Assembly (NCBI GenBank): GCA_036522835.1
Contig: DATDFB010000123.1
Span: 1-64,000 of the forward strand
Length of the DNA: 64,000 bases
DNA from: DATDFB01 sp036522835
GTDB lineage: Bacteria; Acidobacteriota; Thermoanaerobaculia; Gp7-AA8
Direction: 5' to 3'
Part shown: one piece after another, positions 41,870 to 50,496 of the stretch
Layout of the letters: every line of letters starts with the position of its first letter
Position numbering within the stretch: the stretch's first letter is position 1
Notes under the pieces: generated by a model
The model's database searches: none
Seen by the model: the letters and a program-made list of their open reading frames with translations, nothing else
Told to the model about the DNA's origin: nothing
Made by a program: the position numbers and the translations under genes

Positions 41870-42049
41870 CATCCTCGCCATCGGCATCGGCGCCTACCAC
41901 GAGTTCTTCACGCGCGGATCGTGGGAAGGCCAGCTCGAATACCACCGCTGTGTAACGATGTCCAGGCCTTCCTTCGAGAAGCACGCGAGAAATTCGATCA
42001 GCAGGTCATGTACTTCGAGGCAGTCCCGATCCACTTCGAGCTCATTTAA
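41769..42049 (+). pseudogene. Frameshifted small protein, first gene of a damaged operon
   Basis: Starts ATG 41769 with AAAGGA upstream. Frame one gives MIELNALKVTMLFPVFANDG, TWNWWLDSILAIGIGAYHEF and EGQLEYHRC. From about 41950 the protein-like sequence continues in a different frame: NDVQAFLREAREKFDQQVMY and FEAVPIHFELI, ending at TAA 42047-42049. One base change in length near 41950 joins the two parts. Either the gene is broken, frameshifting is programmed, or there is a sequence error. Function unknown. Confidence 0.5.
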
Positions 42050-42426
42050 TGCGCTACCACAACAAAGAATCCGGCGTCGACGTCGACCTCGGTGCTCTCG
42101 ATCACGAGAAGCGCCGCCTCTTCGAGACCGCGCACGAGCGATTCCGCGCCAACACCAACTGGTTCGAATTCGAGCAGTTGATCTTTTCCTACACATCCCC
42201 GCTGTTCCGCAGCGCGAAGAGCCGCTCGGATGTTCTGAGCGATCCGCTCTACCTCGCCCTCAAAGACATGTGGCTACAGCTCGGAATCAATCAAGGATTC
42301 GTGGCCAAGCCGAACCATGAACACACCAAAGCGAAAGCCCGGCCGTCCCGTCCGCACGGCACCACGCGTCGCCGTAACGTGGCGGCTGCCCGTCAATCTC
42401 CTCGTTCGCGTCGACGAAGTCGCTGA
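42049..42426 (+). CDS. Unrecognised small protein, second gene of the damaged operon
   Basis: 125 residues from ATG 42049, whose first base is the last base of the preceding TAA. The first 90 residues look like a real helical protein (RRLFETAHERFRANTNWFEF, LSDPLYLALKDMWLQLG). The last 35 are Arg/Pro-rich and lie over the RHH gene in another frame, so the natural end may be nearer 42320. No family is recognised. Its position before an RHH-type regulator recalls toxin-antitoxin or addiction cassettes (inference). Confidence 0.5.
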   Translation: MRYHNKESGVDVDLGALDHEKRRLFETAHERFRANTNWFEFEQLIFSYTSPLFRSAKSRSDVLSDPLYLALKDMWLQLGINQGFVAKPNHEHTKAKARPSRPHGTTRRRNVAAARQSPRSRRRSR

Positions 42427-42511
42427 CGCGGAGGGAACGACCACGACCGCGTGGGTCGAGGCCGCGCTCGTCGCGGCGCTCGAGCGCCGCGCGTCAACGG
42501 CTCGCTCGTAG
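42317..42511 (+). CDS. Ribbon-helix-helix-like small DNA-binding protein
   Basis: 64 residues. N-terminal basic arm KRKPGRPVRTAPRVAVTWRL, then LPVNLLVRVDEVADAEGTTTTAWVEAALVAALERR, the strand-helix-helix pattern of CopG/Arc-type regulators. Likely autoregulator or antitoxin of the preceding small genes (inference). Overlaps the upstream gene by about 110 bases in another frame, and its end overlaps the convergent peptidase gene by 18 bases. Confidence 0.6.
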   Translation: MNTPKRKPGRPVRTAPRVAVTWRLPVNLLVRVDEVADAEGTTTTAWVEAALVAALERRASTARS

Positions 42512-44572
42512 CCCCAGCTCGTACTGCGGGCTCGGCTTCCCCATCGCCCAATAGTCGAACCACCCCACGATGTGCTGCAGGCGCTCGACGCGGTGCCACG
42601 GCTTGCCGCTGCGCGAGAGCTCGTGCGACTCGTCGGGGAAGCGCACCATCACCGCCGGCACGTGGCGGTACTTGAGCGCGCGGAACATCATCTCGCCACC
42701 CGCCGCCGGCGGCGTGCGGAAGTCGGCCTCGCCCAGAATCAGCATCAGCGGCGTCTTCACGCGGTCGATGTACGTCAGCGGCGAGCGGGCCTTGAACTCC
42801 TCCGGATCCTCGAACGGCGCCTTGTGGAACCACGTCGGCTGGAAGAGCGTGAAGTCGGACGTGTACCACAGCGCCGCCCAGTCGGCGATGTCGCGCTGCG
42901 ACACCGCCGCGGCGAAGCGGTCCGTCTGCGTGATCACCCAGTTCGTCAGCAGGCCTCCGCCGCTGCCGCCGGTCACGCAGAGCTTCTTCGGGTCGACGTA
43001 GCCCTTCGCGATCACGGCGTCGACCGACGCCATCAGGTCTTTGTAGTCGTCGCCGGGGTAGTGGTACTGGATCACGTTCGCGAACTCCTGCCCGTACGAC
43101 GTCGAGCCGCGCGGGTTCGGATAGACCACGACGTAGCCCTTCGCCGCCATCCACTGGAACTCGTGATCGAACGTGTAGCCGTACGCCGCGTGCGGCCCGC
43201 CGTGAATGTTGAGAATCAGCGGATACTTCTTGGCGGGATCGAAGTCGGGCGGCTTCTGCACCCACGTCTCGATTCTCTTGCCGTCGAAGCTCGTCAGCCA
43301 CAGCTCGTCGGGCTCCGTCAGCGTCACCTCGCTCCAGAGCTTCTCGTTGACGTTCGTCAGGCGCGTGAACGCGCCGTCCGCGCCGACGAGGAAGAGATCG
43401 CCGATCATCGTCGGCGTGGAGAGGAGCGCCACCGTCCTGCCGCCGGCCATGTCGAACGACTCGATGTCCTGCTTCCCGTTCGTCCACGCCTCCACGCGGC
43501 CGGTCGCGGCGTCGACACGCTTCAGATTGACGCGGCCCTCCTCCGCGACCGTGACGATCACCGCGTTGCCGCTCCACGCCGGGCGCGATCCGCGGCCGCC
43601 GCGCGGCGCGCGCTGATCGCCGCCGACGCCGCTCATCACGTCGTTGTCGAACGCCGCGGTGAGGTTCTTCGGCGCGGCGCCGGGCGCCGTCGACACGACG
43701 TACAAGTCCGACTGCGAGTGCGACAGAATCGGCTTCGACGCCGTGCCGGAGAAGGCGATCCACTTCCCATCGGGGCTCGGCGCATAGGAGTTGACGTTGA
43801 TGTCCGCGTCGACGACCTTGGCCATCTCGCCGCCCGCCGCCGGCACGGAGTAGAGCGCGTTGGCGCGCTCGTCGTAGTACGGCTCGCGGACGCGCGTGGA
43901 GGTGAAGTAGATGCGCGACCCGTCCGGCGCCCACTCGACGTCGCCCTCGTCGAACTCGCCGCTGGTGAGCTGCTTCGGCTTCGCCTCCTCGGATGCCGCG
44001 ACGGTCCAGATGTGCGCGTGCCGCGACGGATCGCGATAGCCCGGCCCGTTCATCCGGTACAGCGCCTGATTGATGATGCGGACGTCGCTGACGTGCTCGT
44101 CGTCGCCGTCCTTCTTCTTCTCCAGGTCTTCCGGCTTGGTCGACGCGGTGAAGGCGATCGTGTTGTCGGCCGGCGACCACTCGATCGACGAGACCGGCCG
44201 CGCGAACGACGTCAGCGCCTGCGGCTCTCCGCCGTCGCTGCGCAGCAGATAGATCTGCGTCTTCCCCTCGGACGGCGTGCGCAGGAACGCCAGCATCTTC
44301 CCGTCGCGCGACCAGCGCGGGCTCGCGTCGCCCGGCCCGTTCGTGAGCCGCCGCGCGATGGCGCCGGGCGCCGCCGGCATCAGCCACAGCTCCGTGTCGT
44401 AGCGGTCCTTCTTCTCGTTCACCGTCACGCGCACGAAGGCGATCTGCGAGCCGTCGGGCGAGAGCTGCGGATCGGCGACCCAGACGAACTTGAAGAGGTC
44501 TTTCTCGGTGATGTTGCGGGCGGTGGCGATGGCGGCGAAGAGGACGAGGGCGATGACGAGCAATCGCTTCAT
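42494..44572 (-). CDS. Exported S9-family (dipeptidyl-peptidase-like) serine peptidase
   Basis: 692 residues. Signal peptide MKRLLVIALVLFAAIATA. N-terminal WD-like beta-propeller repeats (LSPDGSQIAFVR, WSRDGKMLAFLR, WAPDGSRIYFTS), then an alpha/beta-hydrolase domain with IHGGPHAAYGY, nucleophile GGSGGG, Asp in LGEADFRTPP and His in DESHEL. The type is acylaminoacyl/dipeptidyl peptidase, periplasmic. The ATG overlaps the ZIP transporter stop as ATGA. Confidence 0.93.
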   Translation of the reverse strand: MKRLLVIALVLFAAIATARNITEKDLFKFVWVADPQLSPDGSQIAFVRVTVNEKKDRYDTELWLMPAAPGAIARRLTNGPGDASPRWSRDGKMLAFLRTPSEGKTQIYLLRSDGGEPQALTSFARPVSSIEWSPADNTIAFTASTKPEDLEKKKDGDDEHVSDVRIINQALYRMNGPGYRDPSRHAHIWTVAASEEAKPKQLTSGEFDEGDVEWAPDGSRIYFTSTRVREPYYDERANALYSVPAAGGEMAKVVDADINVNSYAPSPDGKWIAFSGTASKPILSHSQSDLYVVSTAPGAAPKNLTAAFDNDVMSGVGGDQRAPRGGRGSRPAWSGNAVIVTVAEEGRVNLKRVDAATGRVEAWTNGKQDIESFDMAGGRTVALLSTPTMIGDLFLVGADGAFTRLTNVNEKLWSEVTLTEPDELWLTSFDGKRIETWVQKPPDFDPAKKYPLILNIHGGPHAAYGYTFDHEFQWMAAKGYVVVYPNPRGSTSYGQEFANVIQYHYPGDDYKDLMASVDAVIAKGYVDPKKLCVTGGSGGGLLTNWVITQTDRFAAAVSQRDIADWAALWYTSDFTLFQPTWFHKAPFEDPEEFKARSPLTYIDRVKTPLMLILGEADFRTPPAAGGEMMFRALKYRHVPAVMVRFPDESHELSRSGKPWHRVERLQHIVGWFDYWAMGKPSPQYELGLRASR

Positions 44573-45297
44573 GCGCGCGATTGTAGGGCGTAAATGACGA
44601 GGGCCGCCGTCGCCAGCCCCGCGATCGTCGACGCCAAGAGCGCGAAGCGCGGCCGCTCGTGCACCTGCGGCAAGAGATCGCTCGCGCCGAGGTAGAGGAG
44701 AAAGCCGGCGAAGAACGCGAGCTGGAAGGCGAGCGTGTAGGGCGTGAGGTGAAACAGGCTCGCGCAGAGCGCGCCGGCGACCGGCGCCAGCGCGTCGACG
44801 ACGAGAAGCGCCAGCGTCCGCCAGCGGCTGTTGCGCGTGGCCAGCATGAACGTGACGGTGTTGAGCCCGTCGGCGAAGTCGTGCGCCACGACGGCGACGA
44901 GCACGATGAGTCCCACCTTCGTCCCCGCCTCGAAGCCGACGCCGATGGCCAGCCCGTCGAGGAAGCTATGAAACGAGAGCCCGAGCGCGCCGACGAGGCC
45001 GACGTTGTGATGATGCCCCGGCGCGTCGTGCTGCTTCTCGCTGTGGATGATGGTCAGCTTTTCGAGGAGGAAGATGGCCACGAAACCGAGGATGACGGTG
45101 ATCATCAACGAGCGCGTGGCGATGCCGTTCGCGCGGCCGAGCTCGACGACCTCGGGGAGAAGATCGAGGAAGGCCACGCCGATCAACAGACCGGACGACG
45201 CAGCCATGATGTAGAGGAGGTAGCGCCGGTAGCGGAACGCGAACGCGCCGCCGGCGAGGGTCATCAGGAACGCGGAGAGGGCCCAGACGGCGCTCAT
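44569..45297 (-). CDS. ZIP-family divalent metal transporter
   Basis: 242 residues from ATG at 45297 (TTG at 45300 is an alternative). Eight membrane segments expected. The metal-site helices show HSFLDGLAIGVGF and AHDFADGLNTVTF, and the cytoplasmic loop is His-rich (HSEKQHDAPGHHHN). Imports zinc or iron. Coupled to the downstream S9 peptidase gene by a four-base overlap, suggesting a zinc- or cell-envelope-related operon (inference). Confidence 0.92.
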   Translation of the reverse strand: MSAVWALSAFLMTLAGGAFAFRYRRYLLYIMAASSGLLIGVAFLDLLPEVVELGRANGIATRSLMITVILGFVAIFLLEKLTIIHSEKQHDAPGHHHNVGLVGALGLSFHSFLDGLAIGVGFEAGTKVGLIVLVAVVAHDFADGLNTVTFMLATRNSRWRTLALLVVDALAPVAGALCASLFHLTPYTLAFQLAFFAGFLLYLGASDLLPQVHERPRFALLASTIAGLATAALVIYALQSRA

Positions 45298-45312
45298 CAA
45301 TCAGGGAAGCTT

Positions 45313-45395
45313 GCGCCCCTCACCCGCTGCTTCGCAGCACCCTCTCCCCGCGAGCGGGGAGAGGGACAGGCGCGAAGCGCCAGGGTGAGGGGCGC
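45313..45395. repeat. Long REP-like palindrome between operons
   Basis: Outer arms GCGCCCCTCACCC (45313-45325) and GGGTGAGGGGCGC (45383-45395). Inside are GCTGCTTCGCAGC, the strong stem CCCTCTCCCC/GGGGAGAGGG and GCGCGAAGCGC. CTCACCCTCTCCCC-type palindromes are known as dispersed repeats in many bacteria. Present position, between the ZIP gene start and the CsgG-like gene end, could also end transcription of the latter. Confidence 0.85.
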
Positions 45396-45403
45396 CACTC
45401 GCA

Positions 45404-46105
45404 CTACTCGAGTTTGATGGCCTTCTTCGTCTTGTCGCGGCGCTGCTGGTCCTTGGCCTTGTACTCGGCCTGGCAGTTGTCCTGGTCGACCATGACGCAG
45501 CTCAGGTACTCGCTGGCCTCGACCAGGCAGGCGCGGATGGCCTTGCCGGCGGGCGTGTTCTCGTACTTGCTGAGATTGCCGCCCAAGCCGCCGCGATAGA
45601 GGCCGACGCCGACGCCGTAGCTGCCGGAGCGCGCTTCGATCGAGCGCGTGTAGGCGATCTCGCCCGTCGTCGTGTCCACCACGCGGATGTCGACGGCGAT
45701 GTACGCGTCGCTCTTCTTGCCGCCGACGGAAATCCCGCCGAAGCTCAGGCCCCCGCCGCCGCCGGAGGTCTTCTCTTCGTACGCCGAGACCGTGCCCATC
45801 ACCAGGTACTTCGCGCCGGTCAGCTTGCCGACCTTCGCCGCGCTGCTCTTGCTCACGCGGCCGGACGAGGCCAGGTCCTGCTCCTCGAGCACCGGTCCGA
45901 GCTTCGCGCGCTCCACCATGCGGAACTTCTCGGTCGCCGACAGCTCGTTGCTCAGCATCCCGGCAAGATCGTGTCCGGCGCCGCCGTACCACCACGCCGC
46001 GGACGTGTCATTCTTGAAATCAGCCACGCCGATCGACGGCTTTTCCGCCGCCGTCAGCACACCAGCGCAAAGCAACACTGCTACCGCCGCCAAACACTTC
46101 TTCAT
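45404..46105 (-). CDS. CsgG/HfaB-like exported protein
   Basis: 233 residues with signal peptide MKKCLAAVAVLLCAGVLTAA and a strong AAGGAGGAG before the ATG at 46105. CsgG-type fold: SIGVADFKNDTSAAWWYGG, KFRMVERAKLGPVLEEQDLA, GAKYLVMGTVSAYEEK, IRVVDTTTGEIAYTRSIEA. CsgG forms the curli secretion pore, but this one has a plain signal peptidase I signal without an evident lipobox, and a Lys-rich tail. More likely a periplasmic homologue of unknown role than a pore. Confidence 0.75.
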   Translation of the reverse strand: MKKCLAAVAVLLCAGVLTAAEKPSIGVADFKNDTSAAWWYGGAGHDLAGMLSNELSATEKFRMVERAKLGPVLEEQDLASSGRVSKSSAAKVGKLTGAKYLVMGTVSAYEEKTSGGGGGLSFGGISVGGKKSDAYIAVDIRVVDTTTGEIAYTRSIEARSGSYGVGVGLYRGGLGGNLSKYENTPAGKAIRACLVEASEYLSCVMVDQDNCQAEYKAKDQQRRDKTKKAIKLE

Positions 46106-46144
46106 GGGTGTCTCCTCCTTGAACGAGTGGCCGCGATTATACCC

Positions 46145-46555
46145 TCAAGCGATGCCGCGATTGCGCCGCCCTTGGGAGCAGGCCAGCGCGGAGTTGACGA
46201 GCTGATCGATGTCGAACGGCTTGCGGATCAGGCCCCAGATGTGCGAGGTGTCGAGCGCCTCGACCGAGCGCTGGCTCGCGCCGGTCATGACGATCACCCG
46301 GTCGAGCAGCGCCGGGCAGTCGCGGCGGAGCCGCTCCAGGAGCTCGAAGCCGTTGACGTCCGGCATCATCAGGTCGAGGAGGATGACCGAGTAGGTGTGG
46401 CGCTGGAGCCGGTCGTAGGCGACGCGGCCGTCCGTGGCCGTGTCGACGGCGAAGCCCTTCCTCGTCAAGAGCGTGGTGAACAGTCCTCGTAACGCTTGGT
46501 CGTCATCGACGACAAGGACATTGGGTACACCGGCCGGGGGATCGCTGCGCGACAT
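46145..46555 (-). CDS. Single-domain response regulator (receiver) 1
   Basis: 136 residues from ATG at 46555. A CheY-like receiver only: VLVVDDDQALRG (acidic pocket), LLDLMMPDVNGFELL with the phospho-acceptor Asp, the Thr in VIVMTGAS, and KPFDID (Lys). No output domain. A second receiver at 48109-48528 has the same layout with the FNT channel and the minisatellite between them. No histidine kinase is nearby. Confidence 0.93.
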   Translation of the reverse strand: MSRSDPPAGVPNVLVVDDDQALRGLFTTLLTRKGFAVDTATDGRVAYDRLQRHTYSVILLDLMMPDVNGFELLERLRRDCPALLDRVIVMTGASQRSVEALDTSHIWGLIRKPFDIDQLVNSALACSQGRRNRGIA

Positions 46556-46606
46556 GACCGTCGACTCGCGTGATTGGCGATAGTTTGCACCCTGTGCAAA
46601 CAAAAA

Positions 46607-46825
46607 TCAATCGCTGTAAATACGCACGAGGTACACGGCGTCGTCTTTCCTCACCGTGGCGATCGACTCGCGGCCGGTGAGCGGCTTCGTCACGCTGACC
46701 AGCTCCACATCGCTCCGGCGGACGTACTCGGAGATCGCGCTCTCAGGATTGGCCGCCTCGATGCGCATCTGCTTCGAGCTCGACGTGTCGCTCGTCAGCG
46801 GGCGAGATTCGATGGTGTATTGCAC
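46607..46825 (-). CDS. Small hypothetical protein upstream of receiver 1
   Basis: 72 residues from GTG at 46825 with a GAGGGGG ribosome site. Sequence is mixed charged (VQYTIESRPLTSDTSSSKQM, SAISEYVRRSDVELVSV, DDAVYLVRIYSD) and looks like a small alpha/beta protein. No family is recognised. Divergent from the FNT channel gene by 22 bases and in line with receiver 1. Confidence 0.6.
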   Translation of the reverse strand: MQYTIESRPLTSDTSSSKQMRIEAANPESAISEYVRRSDVELVSVTKPLTGRESIATVRKDDAVYLVRIYSD

Positions 46826-46847
46826 GCCAACCCCCTCTCTGACAAAA

Positions 46848-47729
46848 ATGAACCGCTCTAGCCTCAGCCATAACGCAGCAATCGGCGGGCCAGAACTTGC
46901 ACTCCGCGAAACCGTGGCCGACAAGAAGACGCAGGACGAGGTCGAGCAGCGAAGCTCGCCGAGAGGCGAGATCGTCTACCGCGCCATTCACAAGGAAGGC
47001 GACGACGAGCTGCAGCGCTCGACCTCGGCGCTGGCCTGGTCGGGGCTCGCGGCGGGGCTGTCGATGGGCTTCTCCGTCCTCGCCCAGGCGCTGCTGCACG
47101 CCGGCCTCGCCGACACCTCGTGGCGCCCGCTCGTCGTCAGCTTCGGCTACAGCGTCGGCTTTCTCATCGTCATCCTCGGGCGCCAGCAGCTCTTCACCGA
47201 GAACACGCTGACCGTCATCCTGCCGCTCCTGCAGCGCCGCGACGGGAAGACGTTGCGCAATGTCCTGCGGCTCTGGGCGACCGTGCTCCTGGCCAACCTC
47301 GCCGGCGGTCTGCTCTTCGCGCTGGCGATGGCGCGCACCGCGGCCATCGACGACGGCGTGCATCAGGCCGTGGTCAAGATCGCCGAGGGGTCGATGGCGG
47401 GGGGCTTCGCCACCATCCTGCTGCGCGGCGTCTTCGCCGGCTGGCTGATCGCGCTCATGGTCTGGCTCCTGCCGTTCGCCGAGGCGGCGCGCGTGTGGGT
47501 GATCGTGATCATCACCTATGTCGTCGGGCTGGCCGGCTTCAGCCACATCATCGTCGGCTCGACCGAGGCGATGTTCCTGATGTTGGGCGGATACATGTCG
47601 GGAATCGACTGCGTGACGCGCTTCATCGTCCCGGCGCTCCTCGGCAACTGCATCGGCGGCGTGGCGCTCGTGGCGGCGATCAACCACGCCCAGGTGGTGG
47701 CGGGGAGCGACGGCGGCGTGGACGTGTAA
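46848..47729 (+). CDS. FNT-family (formate/nitrite-type) channel, YfdC-like
   Basis: 293 residues from ATG at 46848. Six membrane helices expected: WSGLAAGLSMGFSVLAQALL, FLIVILGRQQLFTENTLTVI (FNT signature), GGYMSGIDCVTRFIVPALLG. The soluble N-terminus is charged. FNT channels pass small monovalent acids such as formate, nitrite or lactate; YfdC-type function is unknown. The TAA is followed in the same frame by 14 repeats of the 21-bp minisatellite. Confidence 0.88.
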   Translation: MNRSSLSHNAAIGGPELALRETVADKKTQDEVEQRSSPRGEIVYRAIHKEGDDELQRSTSALAWSGLAAGLSMGFSVLAQALLHAGLADTSWRPLVVSFGYSVGFLIVILGRQQLFTENTLTVILPLLQRRDGKTLRNVLRLWATVLLANLAGGLLFALAMARTAAIDDGVHQAVVKIAEGSMAGGFATILLRGVFAGWLIALMVWLLPFAEAARVWVIVIITYVVGLAGFSHIIVGSTEAMFLMLGGYMSGIDCVTRFIVPALLGNCIGGVALVAAINHAQVVAGSDGGVDV

Positions 47730-47730
47730 G

Positions 47731-48108
47731 AACCGGCGGTGTGCACGCGCAAACCGGCGGTGTGCACGCGCGAACCGGCGGTGTGCACGCGCGAACCGGC
47801 GGTGTGCACGCGCAAACCGACGGTGTGCACGCGCGAACCGACGGTGTGCACGCGCAAACCGGCGGTGTGCGCGCGCGAACCGACGGTGTGTCCGCGAAAA
47901 CCTCCGGTGTGCGCGCGCGAACCGGCGGTGTGCGCGCGCGAACCGATGGTGTGCACGCGCGAACCGGCGGTGTGCACGCGCGAACCGACGGTGTGCGCGC
48001 GAAAACCTCCGGTGTGCGCGCGTGTTCGGGCCGGTTTGCACGCGCGCACCGCCGGTTTGCACGCGCGCTTCGTCGGTTAGCGCGCGCGTACGGCCGGTTT
48101 TTGCGCGC
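47731..48108 (+). repeat. 21-bp minisatellite (VNTR-like), 14 regular copies plus a degenerate tail
   Basis: Units AACCGGCGGTGTGCACGCGC plus one base repeat exactly every 21 bp for 14 copies (47731-48024), then four looser copies (GCCGGTTTGCACGCGCGC-like) to about 48108. Variants occur mainly at the sixth base (GGCGG/GACGG), the tenth to fourteenth (TGCAC, TGCGC), and the CCTCC units. GTGTGCACGCGCG alternates purine and pyrimidine, so Z-DNA can form. The array is open in several frames on both strands; one codes (PAVCTRE)n in the frame of the channel gene. It lies between two stop codons. Confidence 0.9.
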
Positions 48109-48528
48109 TCATCGCCGGAACTGCAGGACGTTCGTGTCTTCGCCGACGTTCGTCGAGGCGCTCGCCGCGGCCGTCACCAGGTCGGCCAGCACGTTGATAT
48201 CGAACGGCTTGCGCACGATGGAGTGGACGATGGCCGGGTCGAGCTGCCGCGTCAGCGACGCCTCGGCCGCCGCGGTGATGACGATGACGCTCGGCCGCTT
48301 GCCGCCGCGCTGCTGCAGCATGTCCACGAACTCGTAGCCGCTGACCGCGGGCATCATCAGGTCGAGGACGATGACCGCGTAATCGGTCTGCTTGATCTTC
48401 TCGATGGCCTCGGCGCCGTCGGCCGCGACGTCGACGCCGAAGCCGGCACGCTCGACGATCTTGGCCACGAGCGCACGAATGGCCGGCTCGTCGTCGACAA
48501 CAAGCACACGCCCTTTCGCGGGAGGCAT
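48109..48528 (-). CDS. Single-domain response regulator (receiver) 2
   Basis: 139 residues from ATG at 48528. CheY-like receiver: VLVVDDEPAIRAL, VLDLMMPAVSGYEF with phospho-Asp, VITAAAEA, KPFDINV. Similar in layout to receiver 1 but differing in sequence. The stop lies at the edge of the minisatellite. Divergent from the PQQ dehydrogenase gene across about 105 bases. No kinase nearby. Confidence 0.93.
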   Translation of the reverse strand: MPPAKGRVLVVDDEPAIRALVAKIVERAGFGVDVAADGAEAIEKIKQTDYAVIVLDLMMPAVSGYEFVDMLQQRGGKRPSVIVITAAAEASLTRQLDPAIVHSIVRKPFDINVLADLVTAAASASTNVGEDTNVLQFRR

Positions 48529-48633
48529 GCGCGTCTCGCTGCAAATCGGGTGCCGGGCCCAACCGGCGGACGAGTGCTGTGCGCCGAGTCCCGCGTGCTG
48601 CGTTGCACGGCGCGCAACAGGTTGGCAGATCCG

Positions 48634-50496
48634 ATGCATGACCCCGCTGCCGTGAAACGACGATTGGGACTCCAACTGATCGCCGCGATCGCACTCTTCG
48701 CCACGGCATGCCGAACCAAGGAGTCGCCGGCCCGCTCCTTCCCCTTCCTCGAACGACTCTCATCCGCTCCATCGGTGAAGACGAACCTCGTCCAACTCCA
48801 ACAGGATGACGGGCAGTGGATCATGCCGGCCAAGGACTACGCCTCCACCCGCTTTTCCGCTCTCAATCAGATCAACACCGAGACCGTGAAGAATCTCAGG
48901 GTCGCGTGGACCTTTTCCACCGGCCACGACCGCGGCGAAGAGGCGGCGCCGCTCGTGGTCAACAACACGATGTACGTCGTCACGCCCTTCCCCAACATCC
49001 TCTACGCGCTCGACCTCACCCAGCCCGGCGCGCCGGCGAAATGGCAGTACCGGCCGAAGAATCTCAACAACGCCGCCAAGGGCATCGCCTGCTGCGACTG
49101 GGTCAACCGCGGCTGCGCGTACGCGAACGGCAAGATTTTCTTCAACACGCTCGACGGCCGCACCTGCGCGGTCAACGCGGAGACGGGCGACGAAGTGTGG
49201 GTCTCGCAGGTGACCGACATCAGCCGCGGCGAATCGCTGACGATGGCGCCGCTGGTGGTGAAGAACAAGGTGCTCGTCGGCGACAGCGGCGGCGAGTTCG
49301 GCGTCCGCGGCTCGCTCACGGCGCTCGACACCGAGAGCGGCAAGCAGCTCTGGAAGGCGTACAACACCGGCCCAGACGCCGACTGCCTGATCGGCGCGAA
49401 TTTCCATCCCTTCTACAAATCCGACCAGGGCCAGGACCTCGGCGTGAAGACGTGGCCGCCCGACCTCTGGAAGATCGGCGGCGGCACGGTGTGGGGCTGG
49501 ATCTCCTACGATCCCGAGCTCGACCTCATTTACTACGGCACCGCCAACCCCGGCCCCTGGAACGCCGAGCAGCGCCCCGGCGACAACAAGTGGACGTGCG
49601 GAATCTGGGCGCGCAAGCCGGACAGCGGCGAGGCCATCTGGTTCTATCAGTGGAGCCCGCACGATCTCTACGACCACGACGGCATCAACGAACAGATCCT
49701 CCTGACGCTGCCGATCCGCGGGCAGCAGCGCAAAGTGCTGGTGCGCCCCGAGCGCAACGGCTACGTCTACGTGCTGGACCGCACGACCGGCGAGGTGCTG
49801 TCGGCCACGCCGTTCGCCTACATCACCACGAGCAAGGGGGTCGATCTGAAGAGCGGGCGCCTGATCCCGAACGAAGAGAAGGCGCCCGGCGTCGGCCGCG
49901 TGGTGCGGATGATCTGCCCCCCTGCGCCCGGCGCGAAGGATTGGGAGCCGTCGGCCTATTCGCCGGTCACGGGCCTCGTCTACATCCCGCACGCGAATCT
50001 CTGTCAGGACGAAGAGGGCGTCCAGGCGAATTACATCGCCGGCACGCCGTACGTCGGCGCGAACGTGAAGATGTACGCGGGGCCGGGCGGCCACCGCGGC
50101 GAGTTCGACGCCTGGGATCCGGTGAACGCGCGGAAAGTCTGGTCGATCAAGGAGCGCTTCCCGGTCTGGAGCGGCGCGCTGGCGACGGCCGGCAACGTGG
50201 TGTTCTACGGCTCGATGGAGGGGTGGTTCCGCGCCGTCGACGCGCGCACGGGACAGCTCCTGTGGCAGTTCAAGACCGGCTCCGGAATCATCGGCCAGCC
50301 GATCACCTACCGCGGTCCCGACGGCAAGCAGTACGTGTCGGTCTTGAGCGGGGTGGGCGGATGGGCGGGCGCGATCGTCTCCGGCCAGCTCGACCCCCGC
50401 GACGGCACCGGCGCCCTCGGTTTCAACAACGCCATGTCGGACCTCGGCAAGTACACGACGCGGGGCGGGATGCTGTACACGTTCGGACTGCCATGA
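48634..50496 (+). CDS. xoxF: Lanthanide-type PQQ-dependent alcohol dehydrogenase (XoxF-like)
   Basis: 620 residues from ATG 48634; GTG 48652 is an alternative that sits closer to the lipoprotein-like signal (ALFATAC). Eight-bladed quinoprotein propeller with the vicinal Cys153-Cys154 (GIACCDW) and the active-site segment PHDLYDHDGIN. Asp347-x-Asp349: the second Asp is the extra lanthanide ligand that separates XoxF-type enzymes (WDYDG) from calcium MxaF (WDYAG). Oxidises methanol or other alcohols in the periplasm and passes electrons to cytochrome c. First of nine linked genes. Confidence 0.85.
   Translation: MHDPAAVKRRLGLQLIAAIALFATACRTKESPARSFPFLERLSSAPSVKTNLVQLQQDDGQWIMPAKDYASTRFSALNQINTETVKNLRVAWTFSTGHDRGEEAAPLVVNNTMYVVTPFPNILYALDLTQPGAPAKWQYRPKNLNNAAKGIACCDWVNRGCAYANGKIFFNTLDGRTCAVNAETGDEVWVSQVTDISRGESLTMAPLVVKNKVLVGDSGGEFGVRGSLTALDTESGKQLWKAYNTGPDADCLIGANFHPFYKSDQGQDLGVKTWPPDLWKIGGGTVWGWISYDPELDLIYYGTANPGPWNAEQRPGDNKWTCGIWARKPDSGEAIWFYQWSPHDLYDHDGINEQILLTLPIRGQQRKVLVRPERNGYVYVLDRTTGEVLSATPFAYITTSKGVDLKSGRLIPNEEKAPGVGRVVRMICPPAPGAKDWEPSAYSPVTGLVYIPHANLCQDEEGVQANYIAGTPYVGANVKMYAGPGGHRGEFDAWDPVNARKVWSIKERFPVWSGALATAGNVVFYGSMEGWFRAVDARTGQLLWQFKTGSGIIGQPITYRGPDGKQYVSVLSGVGGWAGAIVSGQLDPRDGTGALGFNNAMSDLGKYTTRGGMLYTFGLP

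Noticed and set aside
47739..48080. A real Cys-rich repeat protein of 113 residues
   Set aside because: There is no ribosome site, and open frames occur on several frames and both strands only because the unit is 21 bp and lacks stops. Kept as a readthrough question, not as a gene.
47731..48108. CRISPR array
   Set aside because: Repeats are tandem with no unique spacers, and no cas genes are nearby.
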